DNA of 21,467 nucleotides from Methanoregulaceae archaeon (GTDB lineage: Archaea; Halobacteriota; Methanomicrobia; Methanomicrobiales; Methanospirillaceae), in contig JAJRBP010000212.1 in assembly GCA_028679405.1 (NCBI GenBank), positions 1 through 21,467 on the forward strand, written 5' to 3'. Below are positions 15,531 through 21,467 of this stretch, piece by piece. The notes under the pieces are model-generated. The model searched no databases, had not been told where the DNA came from, and worked only from the letters and a program-made list of their open reading frames with translations. Numbering within the stretch: position 1 is the stretch's first letter; the number at the start of each line of letters is the position of its first letter. A program made the position numbers and the translations under genes.

Positions 15531-16361
15531 TTAACGCGGGATTTTCCTGTTCGAGACAAGGTACAGGGCACCTGCGATACCGGCCAGGCTTCCCCAGAGG
15601 GCGGGCGGAGATCTCCTTTCCTCTGCAGGCGGCAATGTCGCAGGTATAGTGGCCGGGGTCTCGCCGATTGTCACCAGGGTGGAGCGTTCAGTAAGAGTCG
15701 CAGCCAGGGTAATTGAAAGGTTTGACTCGGCTGCCAGCCTCCCCTTCTGCGCCGGCAGGTACCGCGGGTCGAGGGAGAGAGCCTTGTCATACGCGCTTAC
15801 GGCGCCGGGGTAGTCCCCAAGACCTGCGAGCGCATCCCCTTTCTTCGCCCAGGCCGCCGCATACCCGGGCTCGAGGAGGAGCGCCCTCTCGTACAGGGGG
15901 AGCGCTGATGAATATCTGCCCTGAGCTGAGAATGCATTTGCCTTCCCGTAATATGCGAGGTATCCGTATTCCGGGGATATCACGAGGGCCCGATCATATG
16001 CGGCGATCGAGTCGTCGTACCACCCGAGACTGTAGAACGTGTTCCCCTTCTCGTACCATGCCTTCGAGTACGCGGGACTGATGGAAATTGCCACGTCAAG
16101 AGCGGCAATTGCACCCGTATAGTTGCCAAGCCCTTCCAGGGCGACTCCTTTCCCGCACCACGCGGTCGACATCCTCGGCTCAAGGGCTATCGCCTTGTCG
16201 TACATGCCGATGGCCTCCTGGTATTTCCCCTCGCTGACCAGTTCGTCCCCGCGAAGAGTATAGGTCCCTGCAAACTGGGCGACAGCCGGAGTAACGAGAA
16301 GGAAGAAAACCGGGAGCATCCAGATGACGATACGTGTGTGTCCTGAACATCTGCCTGTCAC
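15531..16361 (-). CDS. Secreted, membrane-anchored TPR-repeat protein
   Basis: A 276-residue protein with a signal peptide (about 1-28, ending in LLVTPAVAQ), five tandem TPR units of 34-35 residues (about 30-203; for example AWYEKGNTFYSLGWYDDSIAAYDRALVISP), a Thr/Pro-rich spacer (TLVTIGETPATIPATLPP), and a weakly hydrophobic C-terminal segment (WGSLAGIAGALYLVS) with basic end NRKIPR that looks like a membrane anchor. TPRs bind partner proteins, here on the outer face of the cell. The start is GTG 16361, supported by GGAGTGA 6 bases upstream. It shares an intergenic region and a palindrome with the divergent ThiC-family gene. Partner unknown. Confidence 0.9.
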   Translation of the reverse strand: MTGRCSGHTRIVIWMLPVFFLLVTPAVAQFAGTYTLRGDELVSEGKYQEAIGMYDKAIALEPRMSTAWCGKGVALEGLGNYTGAIAALDVAISISPAYSKAWYEKGNTFYSLGWYDDSIAAYDRALVISPEYGYLAYYGKANAFSAQGRYSSALPLYERALLLEPGYAAAWAKKGDALAGLGDYPGAVSAYDKALSLDPRYLPAQKGRLAAESNLSITLAATLTERSTLVTIGETPATIPATLPPAEERRSPPALWGSLAGIAGALYLVSNRKIPR

Positions 16362-16416
16362 GAAAAATCACTCCTGCCGGCCCTGGGAGGATACCGGTGA
16401 GGGAAGATCTGATGCG

Positions 16417-16439
16417 GGGATGAAAAATATTGTCATCCC
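16417..16439. promoter_or_regulatory. Palindrome around a TATA-like core, divergent promoter
   Basis: GGGATGA (16417-16423) and TCATCCC (16433-16439) are a perfect 7-bp inverted repeat flanking AAAATATTG, an A/T core readable as a TATA-like box on both strands. It would place starts about 38 bases before the TPR GTG and about 60 bases before the ThiC-like ATG. It could be a shared operator; the regulator is unknown. Confidence 0.4.
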
Positions 16440-16517
16440 TATCCGGGCAAAAAGGTCCTCCCTCCCATCTCACCAGGTCCGGCTTCTTGAGGTCAGGCGC
16501 CAAATATCCTGATCGAT

Positions 16518-17774
16518 ATGATCACCATCCTCGATACCGTTCGTGCCGGTGACCAGCCGTGGCAGGTGGAGGCGGTCGCCCTCGCAGAGAATACATACCC
16601 GGCAGCCCTCCTTGAACAGGTCGCGATGGGGAGCGTGGTGATCATGCAGCGGGGAAAGCGGCTAACCGGTATCGGGAGGGGTCTCCGGACGAAGGTAAAC
16701 GTCAACCTCGGGACGTCCTCGACAAAGGTGTCCCTGGCTGACGAGCTTGGAAAGGCCGCGATCGCAGAGACATTCGGTGCCGACACGATCAGCGATCTCT
16801 CCATGGGAGGGGATATCGATGCGATCAGGGAGGAGATCCTCATCCGGACGACACTCCCGGTCACTACCGTCCCCGTATACCAGACAGTGGTAGAGAAGGG
16901 GCTTTCGGGCATGACGGAAAAAGATATCCTGACCACCATGCGAAAGCAGGCGGAACAGGGCGTCAGCTCGTTCGTCGTCCACTGCGTGACAGGAAAAATG
17001 CTTGACGAGGTACGCAAGCGGAAGAGGGTCCTCGGGATCGTCTCGAAGGGAGGGTCCATGACGAGTGCGCACATGCTGCTCAACCAGTGCGAAAACCCGT
17101 TCATCGAGCACTATGACGAGATCCTGTCGCTTTGCAGGGAACACGACATCGTCCTCTCGCTCGGAAACACCGCCCGGAGCGGTTGCATCCACGACCGCCG
17201 GGATAAGATCCAGCTGGAGGAACTCGGTACCAATATCGCCTTTGCCAGGCGGGCGCACGAGGCCGGAGTCCAGGTGATCATCGAGGGCTGTGGCGGGCAC
17301 ATCCGGGGCGACAGGATCTCCAGGTACATACGGGCATACAAGAACGCATCGCCGTTCCCGCTCTTTGTTGCAGGCCCCCTTCCTACCGATATCGCCGCCG
17401 GGTATGACCATATCGCAGGATGCGCCGGGGCGAGCCTCGCAAGCGCTGCAGGAGCCGATTATCTCTGTTATCTCACCCCGGCAGAACACCTCGGCCTCCC
17501 AGGTCCCTCCGCCGTGAAGGAAGGATTGATCGCGTTCCGGATTGCCGCCCACATCGGGGACACCATGAAATACGGCAGGGACGCGGAGGACCGGGAGATC
17601 GCGCTGATGAGAGCCGCCCTCGACCGCGAGGGCCAGGTCCGTAAGGCGCTCGATCCGGCAAGGGCAGCGGAGCTCTGTGGTAACGAGCCTGAATGCACGA
17701 TGTGCGGTGAGCACTGCGCGATACGGATTATGAAAGAACTGGACAGGGGCACTCCCGCAAAGAAAGGTCATTGA
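16518..17774 (+). CDS. thiC: ThiC-family radical SAM protein, divergent paralog (phosphomethylpyrimidine/hydroxybenzimidazole synthase-like)
   Basis: A 418-residue protein with the ThiC scaffold throughout: GIGRGLRTKVNVNLGTSS (51-68), GADTISDLSMGGD (87-99), TVPVYQT, GIVSKGGS (173-180), GPLPTDIAAGYDHI (286-299) and LCYLTPAEHLGLPG (316-329). His298 and His324 keep family positions. Canonical ThiC converts aminoimidazole ribotide to the thiamine pyrimidine; relatives (BzaA/B/F) make hydroxybenzimidazole for cobamides. Key sites differ. The C-terminal cluster motif is C393-X2-C396-X3-C400, not CX2CX4C. The EGPGHVP loop is EGCGGHIRG (256-264). LSLGDGLRPG is LSLGNTARSG (213-222). So a different product from the same chemistry is possible. 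No Shine-Dalgarno site precedes ATG 16518. It stands alone, divergent from the TPR gene. Confidence 0.9.
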   Translation: MITILDTVRAGDQPWQVEAVALAENTYPAALLEQVAMGSVVIMQRGKRLTGIGRGLRTKVNVNLGTSSTKVSLADELGKAAIAETFGADTISDLSMGGDIDAIREEILIRTTLPVTTVPVYQTVVEKGLSGMTEKDILTTMRKQAEQGVSSFVVHCVTGKMLDEVRKRKRVLGIVSKGGSMTSAHMLLNQCENPFIEHYDEILSLCREHDIVLSLGNTARSGCIHDRRDKIQLEELGTNIAFARRAHEAGVQVIIEGCGGHIRGDRISRYIRAYKNASPFPLFVAGPLPTDIAAGYDHIAGCAGASLASAAGADYLCYLTPAEHLGLPGPSAVKEGLIAFRIAAHIGDTMKYGRDAEDREIALMRAALDREGQVRKALDPARAAELCGNEPECTMCGEHCAIRIMKELDRGTPAKKGH

Positions 17775-17931
17775 GAGGGATCGATCCGGTAAGATCCTGG
17801 GAAGAGATTACCCTTTAATTCGCCTCGTTCTTTTCTTAAATGTAACCAGCTCCAGGACCGGGTGACCGGACCGTCCGTTCACTCCAGTGGAGACCCTGCA
17901 ATCGGAATAACTATACCTTCACCCGCGGATA

Positions 17932-17948
17932 CCCCAGTAAGACTGGGG
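17932..17948 (+). repeat. Tight hairpin upstream of the beta-propeller gene
   Basis: CCCCAGT (17932-17938) and ACTGGGG (17942-17948) form a perfect 7-bp stem with a 3-base loop, 79 bases before the propeller ATG. The rest of the 252-base gap has a T-rich run (17828-17837) that could end ThiC-family transcripts. A leader hairpin or a repressor site is possible. Confidence 0.35.
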
Positions 17949-18026
17949 GTTTCGGATCGGATCATCCCCGGAAGATACCAGATCCCGGGTCCAGTACCGG
18001 CCCTCAGCTCACCTGGAGGGGGAAGA

Positions 18027-19091
18027 ATGAGAAGGATATGGATTCCTGCGACCCTGCTTGTGCTCGCCTGCATGGTCTTTCCGGTCACGGCTGCATGGCA
18101 CATCGTGACTGTTGATGCCGCCGGCGATGTCGGGGAATTGTCATCGCTTGCACTCGACAGCCTGGGCAGACCGCACATCAGCTATTTTGACCAGACCAAT
18201 TCCGACCTGAAATACGCATGGAGGGATGCGGCCGGATGGCACAGGGTACGGGTGGACCGCGCCGGTGATGTAGGATCATACCATTCCCTCGCGCTCGACT
18301 CCGCGGGCAGGCCGCGTATCAGCTATTATGACCGTACTAATTACGACCTGAAGTTTGCGTGGAATAACGGGGCCGGATGGCAAAAAACCACCGTGGACAA
18401 TCCCGGAGACGTTGGCGCCTATAACTCCATTGCTCTTGACAGCGCAGGCTGGCCCCGCATCAGCTACTACGATAGTTCCAACGCAAACCTGAAGTACGCA
18501 TGGACGACCGGTTCTATGACGGGATGGTATGCAACAACGGTGGACAACAGCCCCGGGGACGTGGGCGGGGGCACATCACTGGCAATCAATGGCGCAAACC
18601 AGCCACGCATCAGCTACCATGATTCCACGAATCAGGACCTGAAGTACGCATGGAAGGACGCATCCGGGTGGCACAGGGCCGTCGTGGCGGGGCCTCATGA
18701 TATCATGCCTGGATCCCCTCGCTCGCTTGAAGTGGACAGCACCGACCAGTCACACGTCGCATATTTCGACGGTACGAATTCTGACCTGAAATATGCCTGG
18801 AGATCCGCAGGCATCTGGTACCGCGGGACGGTGGACAGTTCCGGTTTCACGGGATTTGACGCCTCCCTGGCTCTCGACAGCGGGGGGCGGGCCCATATCA
18901 GTTATTTCGACATTACCAATACGCGCCTGAGATATGCCTGGGAAGACGCGAGCGGGTGGCACAGGGTCACCGTGGACAGTGCTGGCGATGTAGGACGAGG
19001 TACTTCGATCGCCATCGATGGTGCAGGGCGCCCGCACATCAGCTATTACGACAAGAGCAATGGAAACCTTAAGTATGCATGGAGGGACTGA
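18027..19091 (+). CDS. Secreted seven-repeat beta-propeller protein
   Basis: A 354-residue protein. A signal peptide (MRRIWIPATLLVLACMVFPVTAA, 1-23) is followed immediately by seven tandem repeats of about 46-49 residues that fill the protein to its last codon. Each repeat reads roughly W-x3-TVD-x2-GDVG-x3-SLALDS-x-GRPHISYYD-x-TN-x-DLKYAW-x-DASG. Seven units with one ISYYD strand each suggest a seven-bladed propeller. Such proteins occur in many copies in Methanomicrobiales and related genomes; they are probably surface-exposed and bind proteins or glycans, with no known enzyme activity. Repeat 5 is the most divergent (WHRAVVAGPHDIMPGSP). The ATG at 18027 has GGAGG 7 bases upstream. A longer frame from 17862 adds 55 residues before the signal peptide and is rejected. 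Confidence 0.92.
   Translation: MRRIWIPATLLVLACMVFPVTAAWHIVTVDAAGDVGELSSLALDSLGRPHISYFDQTNSDLKYAWRDAAGWHRVRVDRAGDVGSYHSLALDSAGRPRISYYDRTNYDLKFAWNNGAGWQKTTVDNPGDVGAYNSIALDSAGWPRISYYDSSNANLKYAWTTGSMTGWYATTVDNSPGDVGGGTSLAINGANQPRISYHDSTNQDLKYAWKDASGWHRAVVAGPHDIMPGSPRSLEVDSTDQSHVAYFDGTNSDLKYAWRSAGIWYRGTVDSSGFTGFDASLALDSGGRAHISYFDITNTRLRYAWEDASGWHRVTVDSAGDVGRGTSIAIDGAGRPHISYYDKSNGNLKYAWRD
18096..19088 (+). repeat. Seven tandem coding repeats of about 140 bases
   Basis: DNA-level repeats inside the propeller gene. Recurring words include CGCATCAGCTAC/T, GACCTGAAGTACGCATGG and GGTGGACAG, which makes the region prone to unequal recombination and change of blade number. Confidence 0.8.
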
Positions 19092-19253
19092 GGGGATTCC
19101 CTCTGCCGTTTTTGGGAATAATACGGGCTCCGTGAGCAGGATCCGGTTCTTCCGTGCGGGCGACTCATTTCGGGATCGCGAAGGCAGATAACCGGGCAAG
19201 CCTTTATCGGGTGGGAGTAAGAGATCAGGATCGTTGGGGGGTTGAAATAACGG

Positions 19254-20588
19254 ATGTCGTCGATTCGGGCAGGACAAGCGGGGATTCTCTCCCGCATTAT
19301 TGTCATTGTGCTGGTGGCGTTCATCACAGGAGAACCAGCCTTCGCGCAGGCAGATTATTTTATCGAGGTCGTTCCGGTCGGCACCCGCCACATCGGTGAG
19401 AAGATCATCATTACCGCGACGACAAACCTTCCGCCTGGTGAGGCGGTCCTCTTCGAGGTTCGATCGGCCATGCCCGTACCCCTGAAGAGCCGGACCGGGG
19501 AGTTCTCAGGTGCATCTGGTACAGTAACCGTTCCTCCCCGTGCGGGCCGTACCTCCACGGTCGGTTTCGACCTTGATCTCTCGACGTTCAAACCAGGCAA
19601 TTACCAGGTGACGGTCCAGGCCGTAAAACATCAGGTGACTGGTTCGGGAATGTTCAGCGTAGAGGCTGCGATCATCCTGGAAAAACCGGTCCCCTCGTTT
19701 ACCTTCTCCCCGCTTCTGCCACTCGTTAATCAGCCCGTCACCTTCAATGCCTCATGTTCGACGGCCGGGCAGGGGAGGATCATCAGCTACCGGTGGGATC
19801 TCGACGACGGGAGAGGGTTTACCGACCCGTCCGACTCTCCGGAGATCCTCCACACGTTCGGGACAGCCGGGACCTTCACCATCGGCCTGGAGGTAACGGA
19901 CAGTAATAAGCAGCAGGCCCGGACCTACCACCGGGTCCAGGTCGGGCTGCCTTCCCCTCCGATTGCAGACTTTTCCCTGTCGCCCGAAAACGGGTACGCA
20001 TCGCAGGACATTCCCCTCGAGGTGGCCGTGTCCGACAGGTCAACGGGGGATCCGGTCACATGGGCCTGGTCCGTCGACGGAAGGGTGGTATCTGAGAGCA
20101 GGACCTTTTCCGGGTACCGCTTCACGGAAACCGGCACCCATACCGTCGGGCTCACGGTCGGCAATAAATATGGCACCGGGACAAAGGAAAGGAACGTCAC
20201 GGTATTCCGCCCGGCCGGATCGGAAGTCGAAACGACAACTCCGGTCGGGACTGTGATTACGGTCCCCCCGACAGTCATTCCCCCGGAAACGTGCAGGATA
20301 TTTACCATTCCCTGCGAATGGTTCGGACTCATCCCTCTTGGAGCAGCCGTGGTCCTCGCATATCGCTACCTGAAGGAAAGACCAAAAAAAGGGGAGGACG
20401 GGCCACGCAAACATGACCCGGAAAAGTCAGTCAGGAAATCCAAAGAGAGGCGACCGCCTGATGTGACAATCGACGCCCGCGGGGGGATCGGGTCCGTGGC
20501 AGGGGGGCCGAAGAACCTTGATATCCATCTGGATTCCGAGGCCGGGATAGAACATCCGGACATGGTGAAGAAGAAAGGAGGTGAATGA
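19254..20588 (+). CDS. Membrane-anchored two-PKD-domain surface protein with long cytoplasmic tail
   Basis: A 444-residue protein: signal peptide (1-31, ...GEPAFAQA), an N-terminal beta domain (about 34-138, ending in PGNYQVTVQAV, DUF3821-like in style), PKD domain 1 (about 147-231, YRWDLDDGRGF and HTFGTAGTFTIGLEV), PKD domain 2 (about 237-318, WAWSVDGR and YRFTETGTHTVGLTV), a Thr/Pro stalk (325-346), a TM helix (about 356-371) and a basic 70-residue cytoplasmic tail. Cys347 and Cys354 lie just outside the membrane. The tail ends in a Gly-rich IDARGGIGSVAGG segment. PKD domains mediate surface adhesion or protein contacts. The long tail is unusual for a simple S-layer-type protein and suggests contact with a cytoplasmic partner, most likely the coupled downstream product. 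Confidence 0.9.
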   Translation: MSSIRAGQAGILSRIIVIVLVAFITGEPAFAQADYFIEVVPVGTRHIGEKIIITATTNLPPGEAVLFEVRSAMPVPLKSRTGEFSGASGTVTVPPRAGRTSTVGFDLDLSTFKPGNYQVTVQAVKHQVTGSGMFSVEAAIILEKPVPSFTFSPLLPLVNQPVTFNASCSTAGQGRIISYRWDLDDGRGFTDPSDSPEILHTFGTAGTFTIGLEVTDSNKQQARTYHRVQVGLPSPPIADFSLSPENGYASQDIPLEVAVSDRSTGDPVTWAWSVDGRVVSESRTFSGYRFTETGTHTVGLTVGNKYGTGTKERNVTVFRPAGSEVETTTPVGTVITVPPTVIPPETCRIFTIPCEWFGLIPLGAAVVLAYRYLKERPKKGEDGPRKHDPEKSVRKSKERRPPDVTIDARGGIGSVAGGPKNLDIHLDSEAGIEHPDMVKKKGGE

Positions 20589-21151
20589 TGACAGTCCAAA
20601 ACACCGCACAAGAAGAGATAAAGAGCGAGATCAAAAAGATGGTGAAGAAACAGGAGTTCCTGGACCAGAAAAGTGAATTTTCCGGGATGACCGGGGCCTA
20701 CCTGGAAAAGACCGGGAGATCTGAGGACGATGCCTGGCAGGCGGTGACAGAAAAGATCGTCGAGGTCCTCCCGAATTACCTCACGGAGGGGCTCCTCACC
20801 TGCTCGCTGGAGACGATTTCCGACCAGGAGGCCTGTCGGAAAGTCATCGCGGAGAAAAGAGAGAGGAAACTCACCATCACCCCGGGGAGTAATTTCCCCC
20901 GCATCACTTTTCCGACGTTCTACCCGTACCTCGAGCTCATACTGCGGGCAGGGCCGGTCGATCTTTTCAGGACAAAGACCACCTTCATGGTCGAGGGATC
21001 GATGTACCTGAAGAAAGCTACGATCAATTTCGTGGAGGAACGGGTCGGAAGCATCTCGGGCGACATCGAAGTCCTGGTGAAGATATCGCTCTGCAAGGGC
21101 AAATTCGCGGCGATTCTGCACGAGTTTAAGAAAGAGATCCACGTTACGTGA
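20588..21151 (+). CDS. Soluble hypothetical protein coupled to the PKD protein
   Basis: A 187-residue protein I do not recognise. It has no signal peptide or TM helix. The N-terminus (about 5-30) is a charged helix (EEIKSEIKKMVKKQEFLDQ); the middle is mixed; the C-terminal 90 residues look beta-rich (KLTITPGSNFPRITF, TTFMVEGSMYLKKATINFVEE, SGDIEVLVKISLCKGKFAAILHEF). Two ATGs are adjacent (20585 and 20588). GGAGGTGA directly precedes them, and spacing favours the second, giving MTVQNTAQEE and a 1-base overlap with the PKD stop. This strong site plus coupling suggests stoichiometric expression with the PKD protein, whose cytoplasmic tail is a candidate binding partner. Confidence 0.85.
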   Translation: MTVQNTAQEEIKSEIKKMVKKQEFLDQKSEFSGMTGAYLEKTGRSEDDAWQAVTEKIVEVLPNYLTEGLLTCSLETISDQEACRKVIAEKRERKLTITPGSNFPRITFPTFYPYLELILRAGPVDLFRTKTTFMVEGSMYLKKATINFVEERVGSISGDIEVLVKISLCKGKFAAILHEFKKEIHVT

Positions 21152-21378
21152 ATGTTGTCCCCAAATCCCCCCGGGGAGCATAACGCAGAATCTCCCGGAA
21201 CAATGAAACATGAAAATAACTGGCGAAGGACTCCGATCCTACCCCGCGTTACTTGTGTGGATGCGGGGACATCCGGAGTACCGGCCCACCAGTGCTGGCA
21301 TGAAAAATATCCGCGACACTTGTTCCCTTTTCAGAAAAATTTTCCAAAAATCGCCCAAAATCGGGAAGGGGGCAATAA

Positions 21379-21386
21379 TTTTATAT
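21379..21386 (+). promoter_or_regulatory. TATA box of the gene at the window end
   Basis: TTTTATAT preceded by an A-rich stretch (CAATAA), the clearest promoter in the 260-base gap after 21151. Its position predicts transcription from about 21405-21411, at the ATG of the next frame. Nothing else coding is seen in the gap. Confidence 0.5.
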
Positions 21387-21410
21387 GGAATGACCCAAGT
21401 ATGGTTCTTT

Positions 21411-21467
21411 ATGAAAGAGAAAGGGAGCCAGAAAGGGAAAGGAAGAAAGGTTGAAAGCGCTGATGTG
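21411..21467 (+). CDS. Start of an unidentified gene, 3' truncated, probably leaderless
   Basis: ATG 21411 opens a frame (MKEKGSQKGKGRKVESADV) that is still open at the window end. No Shine-Dalgarno site lies upstream, but the TATA box is about 28 bases away, as expected for a leaderless archaeal mRNA. The Lys/Gly-rich start suggests a soluble, possibly nucleic-acid-binding protein, but 19 residues do not allow a call. An ATG at 21401 in another frame stops after 17 codons. Confidence 0.4.
   Translation, partial: MKEKGSQKGKGRKVESADV

Noticed and set aside
16662..17771. 369-codon minus-strand frame opposite the ThiC-like gene
   Set aside because: Fully antisense to a strongly conserved ThiC-family protein; no motif of its own.
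18096..19088. Regular repeats suspected to be a CRISPR array or satellite
   Set aside because: The period of about 140 bases is a multiple of three, and the repeats encode protein blades with conserved residues in one open frame; there are no spacers.
21152..21454. 100-codon plus-strand frame after the PKD operon
   Set aside because: It starts directly at the previous stop, runs through the TATA box of the next gene and has no recognisable composition or ribosome site.

Overview
The window looks like a chromosomal segment of a methanogenic archaeon, most likely of the order Methanomicrobiales (Methanoregula/Methanolinea-like). This is an inference from several signs: archaeal TATA boxes (TTTATATA, TTTATAAA, TTTTATAT), GGAGG/GGAGGTGA ribosome binding sites, COG1361/CARDB and PKD surface proteins, an archaellin-like domain protein, and a ThiC-family paralog. 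The DNA is fairly GC-rich. I see no phage, transposon, CRISPR, rRNA or tRNA.

Layout. Bases 1-1944 hold the 3' part of a Lon-like protease. Then come a convergent SDR oxidoreductase (minus), a small membrane-anchored archaellin-like protein (minus) and a divergent SAM methyltransferase (plus), which is preceded by a possible 15-codon coupled leader ORF. Bases 4634-9586 are a tight six-gene minus-strand operon with overlapping or nearly abutting genes: PadR regulator, DUF1700/HAAS membrane protein, DUF4097-like beta-repeat protein, COG1361/CARDB surface protein, MacB/FtsX permease and LolD/MacB ATPase. Its promoter has a clear TATA box (9726-9733) and a composite palindrome/direct repeat (9682-9712) lying over the expected transcription start, so autoregulation by PadR is likely. 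I consider this the most system-like feature of the window.

Bases 9825-16361 are mixed housekeeping and accessory genes: a CPBP intramembrane protease, a two-TM DUF6141-like protein, an unrecognised 388-residue probable alpha/alpha-barrel protein, an APC amino-acid transporter, an alpha/beta hydrolase of the cofactor-free haloperoxidase type, and a secreted TPR protein. Bases 16518-17774 encode a divergent ThiC-family radical SAM protein with an altered CX2CX3C cluster motif and an altered active-site loop. It shares a short palindromic intergenic region with the TPR gene.

Bases 18027-21151 are again surface-related: a secreted seven-repeat (probably seven-bladed) beta-propeller, then a coupled pair made of a membrane-anchored two-PKD protein with a 70-residue cytoplasmic tail and a small soluble protein of unknown function. 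A probable leaderless gene begins at 21411 and runs off the window.

Across the window, cell-envelope functions dominate: a transporter with its surface partner, a TPR lipoprotein-like anchor, the propeller, the PKD protein, and the HAAS and CPBP membrane proteins.
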